A stretch of 6,955 bases of DNA from Promethearchaeota archaeon (lineage in GTDB: Archaea; Asgardarchaeota; Lokiarchaeia; Sigynarchaeales; SOKP01), in the NCBI GenBank assembly GCA_014729315.1, contig WJKD01000581.1, forward strand, positions 1 to 6,955, read 5' to 3'. The notes under the pieces were generated by a model. The model saw nothing but the letters and a program-made list of their open reading frames with translations. It had not been told where the DNA came from and made no database searches. Positions 6,386 to 6,955 of this stretch are shown one piece after another. The translations under genes were made by a program, and so were the position numbers. How positions within the stretch are numbered: the stretch's first letter is position 1; each line of letters begins with the position of its first letter.

Positions 6386-6955
6386 TTATAATCCCATCGT
6401 CCCTTTCGGTCTGATATTAAGCACCAGCACCGCCCCTTCCCCAAACACTCCCTCCATTTCCTGCACATATCGATCCACTGCACCATCGGGCATAAAAACC
6501 TGAATTGTACCGGCAAAGCCGCCGCCGTGGACGCGGCAGGCGCCGTCGTCGAGTTGGCGGAGGTAGTCTTCGGTGAGTTTCAGTGCGAGGGAAACGCCCT
6601 GTTCATCCGGTTTTTTGATAGTGTAGCAGTTTTGTAGCCATCGGAAGGAGGAGTTGCCGGAATCCCGGACGAGCTGCAAAAATGCGGGGAAATCGTTGTT
6701 TTCCAACGCGGTGACTTGTTCCAGCACTCGCTGGTTATCTGACAGAAAATGCAGGACACGCAGTATTGCCCGGTCGCCGACTTGTTTGCGCAGGGCAGGG
6801 ATGTTTTCAATGACTTGCTCCCGCGTCAATTCTCTGGCAACAGTTGCGTTGAAAAATTGCGCCACGGTTTTCATTTCGGCAGGGTTGGATGCATAATCGT
6901 CGGTGAGGTCGGCGTGGCTGCCGCCGGTGTCGACGACCAGTAATTTGTAATCCAC
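6386..6955 (-). CDS. galK: Galactokinase, C-terminal half (5' partial)
   Basis: Galactokinase phosphorylates galactose at C1 with ATP in the cytoplasm, the first step of the Leloir pathway. The visible 189 residues are the C-terminal part of a GHMP kinase. Near the edge, DTGGSHADLTDDYA (residues 9-22) matches the central GalK segment in the variant seen in the longer (roughly 430-residue) galactokinases of Clostridia and Bacteroidota-like bacteria. The glycine-rich GHMP motif 3, CRVHGGGFAGTIQVFMP, lies at about 140-156 and helps form the active site. The frame is open to the right edge; the GTG at 6955-6953 is an internal valine, and the N-terminal sugar- and ATP-binding motifs lie outside. 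It ends NIRPKGTMGL and TAA. Its base composition is far richer in G+C than the genes to its left. The alternative, another sugar-1-kinase of the same superfamily, is less likely given the DTGGSHADL segment. Confidence 0.9.
   Translation of the reverse strand: MDYKLLVVDTGGSHADLTDDYASNPAEMKTVAQFFNATVARELTREQVIENIPALRKQVGDRAILRVLHFLSDNQRVLEQVTALENNDFPAFLQLVRDSGNSSFRWLQNCYTIKKPDEQGVSLALKLTEDYLRQLDDGACRVHGGGFAGTIQVFMPDGAVDRYVQEMEGVFGEGAVLVLNIRPKGTMGL

Noticed and set aside
6654..6943. Plus-strand ORFs of 64 and 80 codons inside galactokinase.
   Set aside because: They are antisense to the conserved GalK reading frame and overlap each other; GC-rich coding DNA commonly yields such shadows.

Overview
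The window looks like chromosomal DNA from a diderm bacterium of the Fibrobacterota-Chlorobi-Bacteroidota (FCB) side of the tree. Calditrichota, Ignavibacteria, KSB1-type or Marinimicrobia-type lineages are the best guess. The main reason is the C-terminal 'YQNYPNPFN' type IX secretion (T9SS) sorting domain on the first gene. The N-terminal signal peptides, a lipoprotein and a probable outer-membrane barrel also fit a diderm. The species cannot be named from the sequence.

Layout. (1) Bases 3-1439, plus strand: the C-terminal 478 residues of a large secreted protein ending in a T9SS sorting domain; its start lies off the left edge. (2) Bases 1564-6134, plus strand: a very AT-rich run of five genes, all predicted to be in or exported to the envelope. 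They are a small exported protein with a possible TolB/CsgG-like core (1564-2181), a 622-residue TPR lipoprotein (2217-4085), a small exported protein resembling the TolB N-terminal domain (4318-4806), a multi-spanning inner-membrane protein (4895-5452) and a probable outer-membrane beta-barrel (5466-6134). A 22-codon hydrophobic ORF starts inside the stop codon of the third gene. (3) Bases 6238-6264: a perfect 10-bp hairpin with a 7-nt loop, probably a bidirectional terminator between convergent units. (4) Bases 6955-6221, minus strand: the C-terminal half of a galactokinase, with a 53-codon ORF immediately downstream. That ORF looks like the N-terminus of an FtsB/DivIC-type division protein, and its reading frame runs through the terminator hairpin.

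How the parts may work together. The five plus-strand genes would place proteins in every envelope layer: inner membrane, periplasm, lipid-anchored TPR scaffold and outer-membrane barrel. None carries a recognisable enzymatic domain. By analogy with CsgG/TolB-type and TPR-lipoprotein assemblies they could form an uncharacterised trans-envelope complex, but this is inference from order and topology only. A 232-bp gap before 4318 may divide them into two transcription units.

Base composition changes sharply near 6230. Hand counts of single 60-base lines gave roughly 15-35% G+C in the five-gene block and about 62% in galactokinase. The first gene is intermediate, at 23% and 42% in two lines. Together with the apparently curtailed FtsB-like ORF at the same place, this suggests a junction created by insertion or deletion. 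No tRNA, rRNA, CRISPR array, transposase or integrase was seen.
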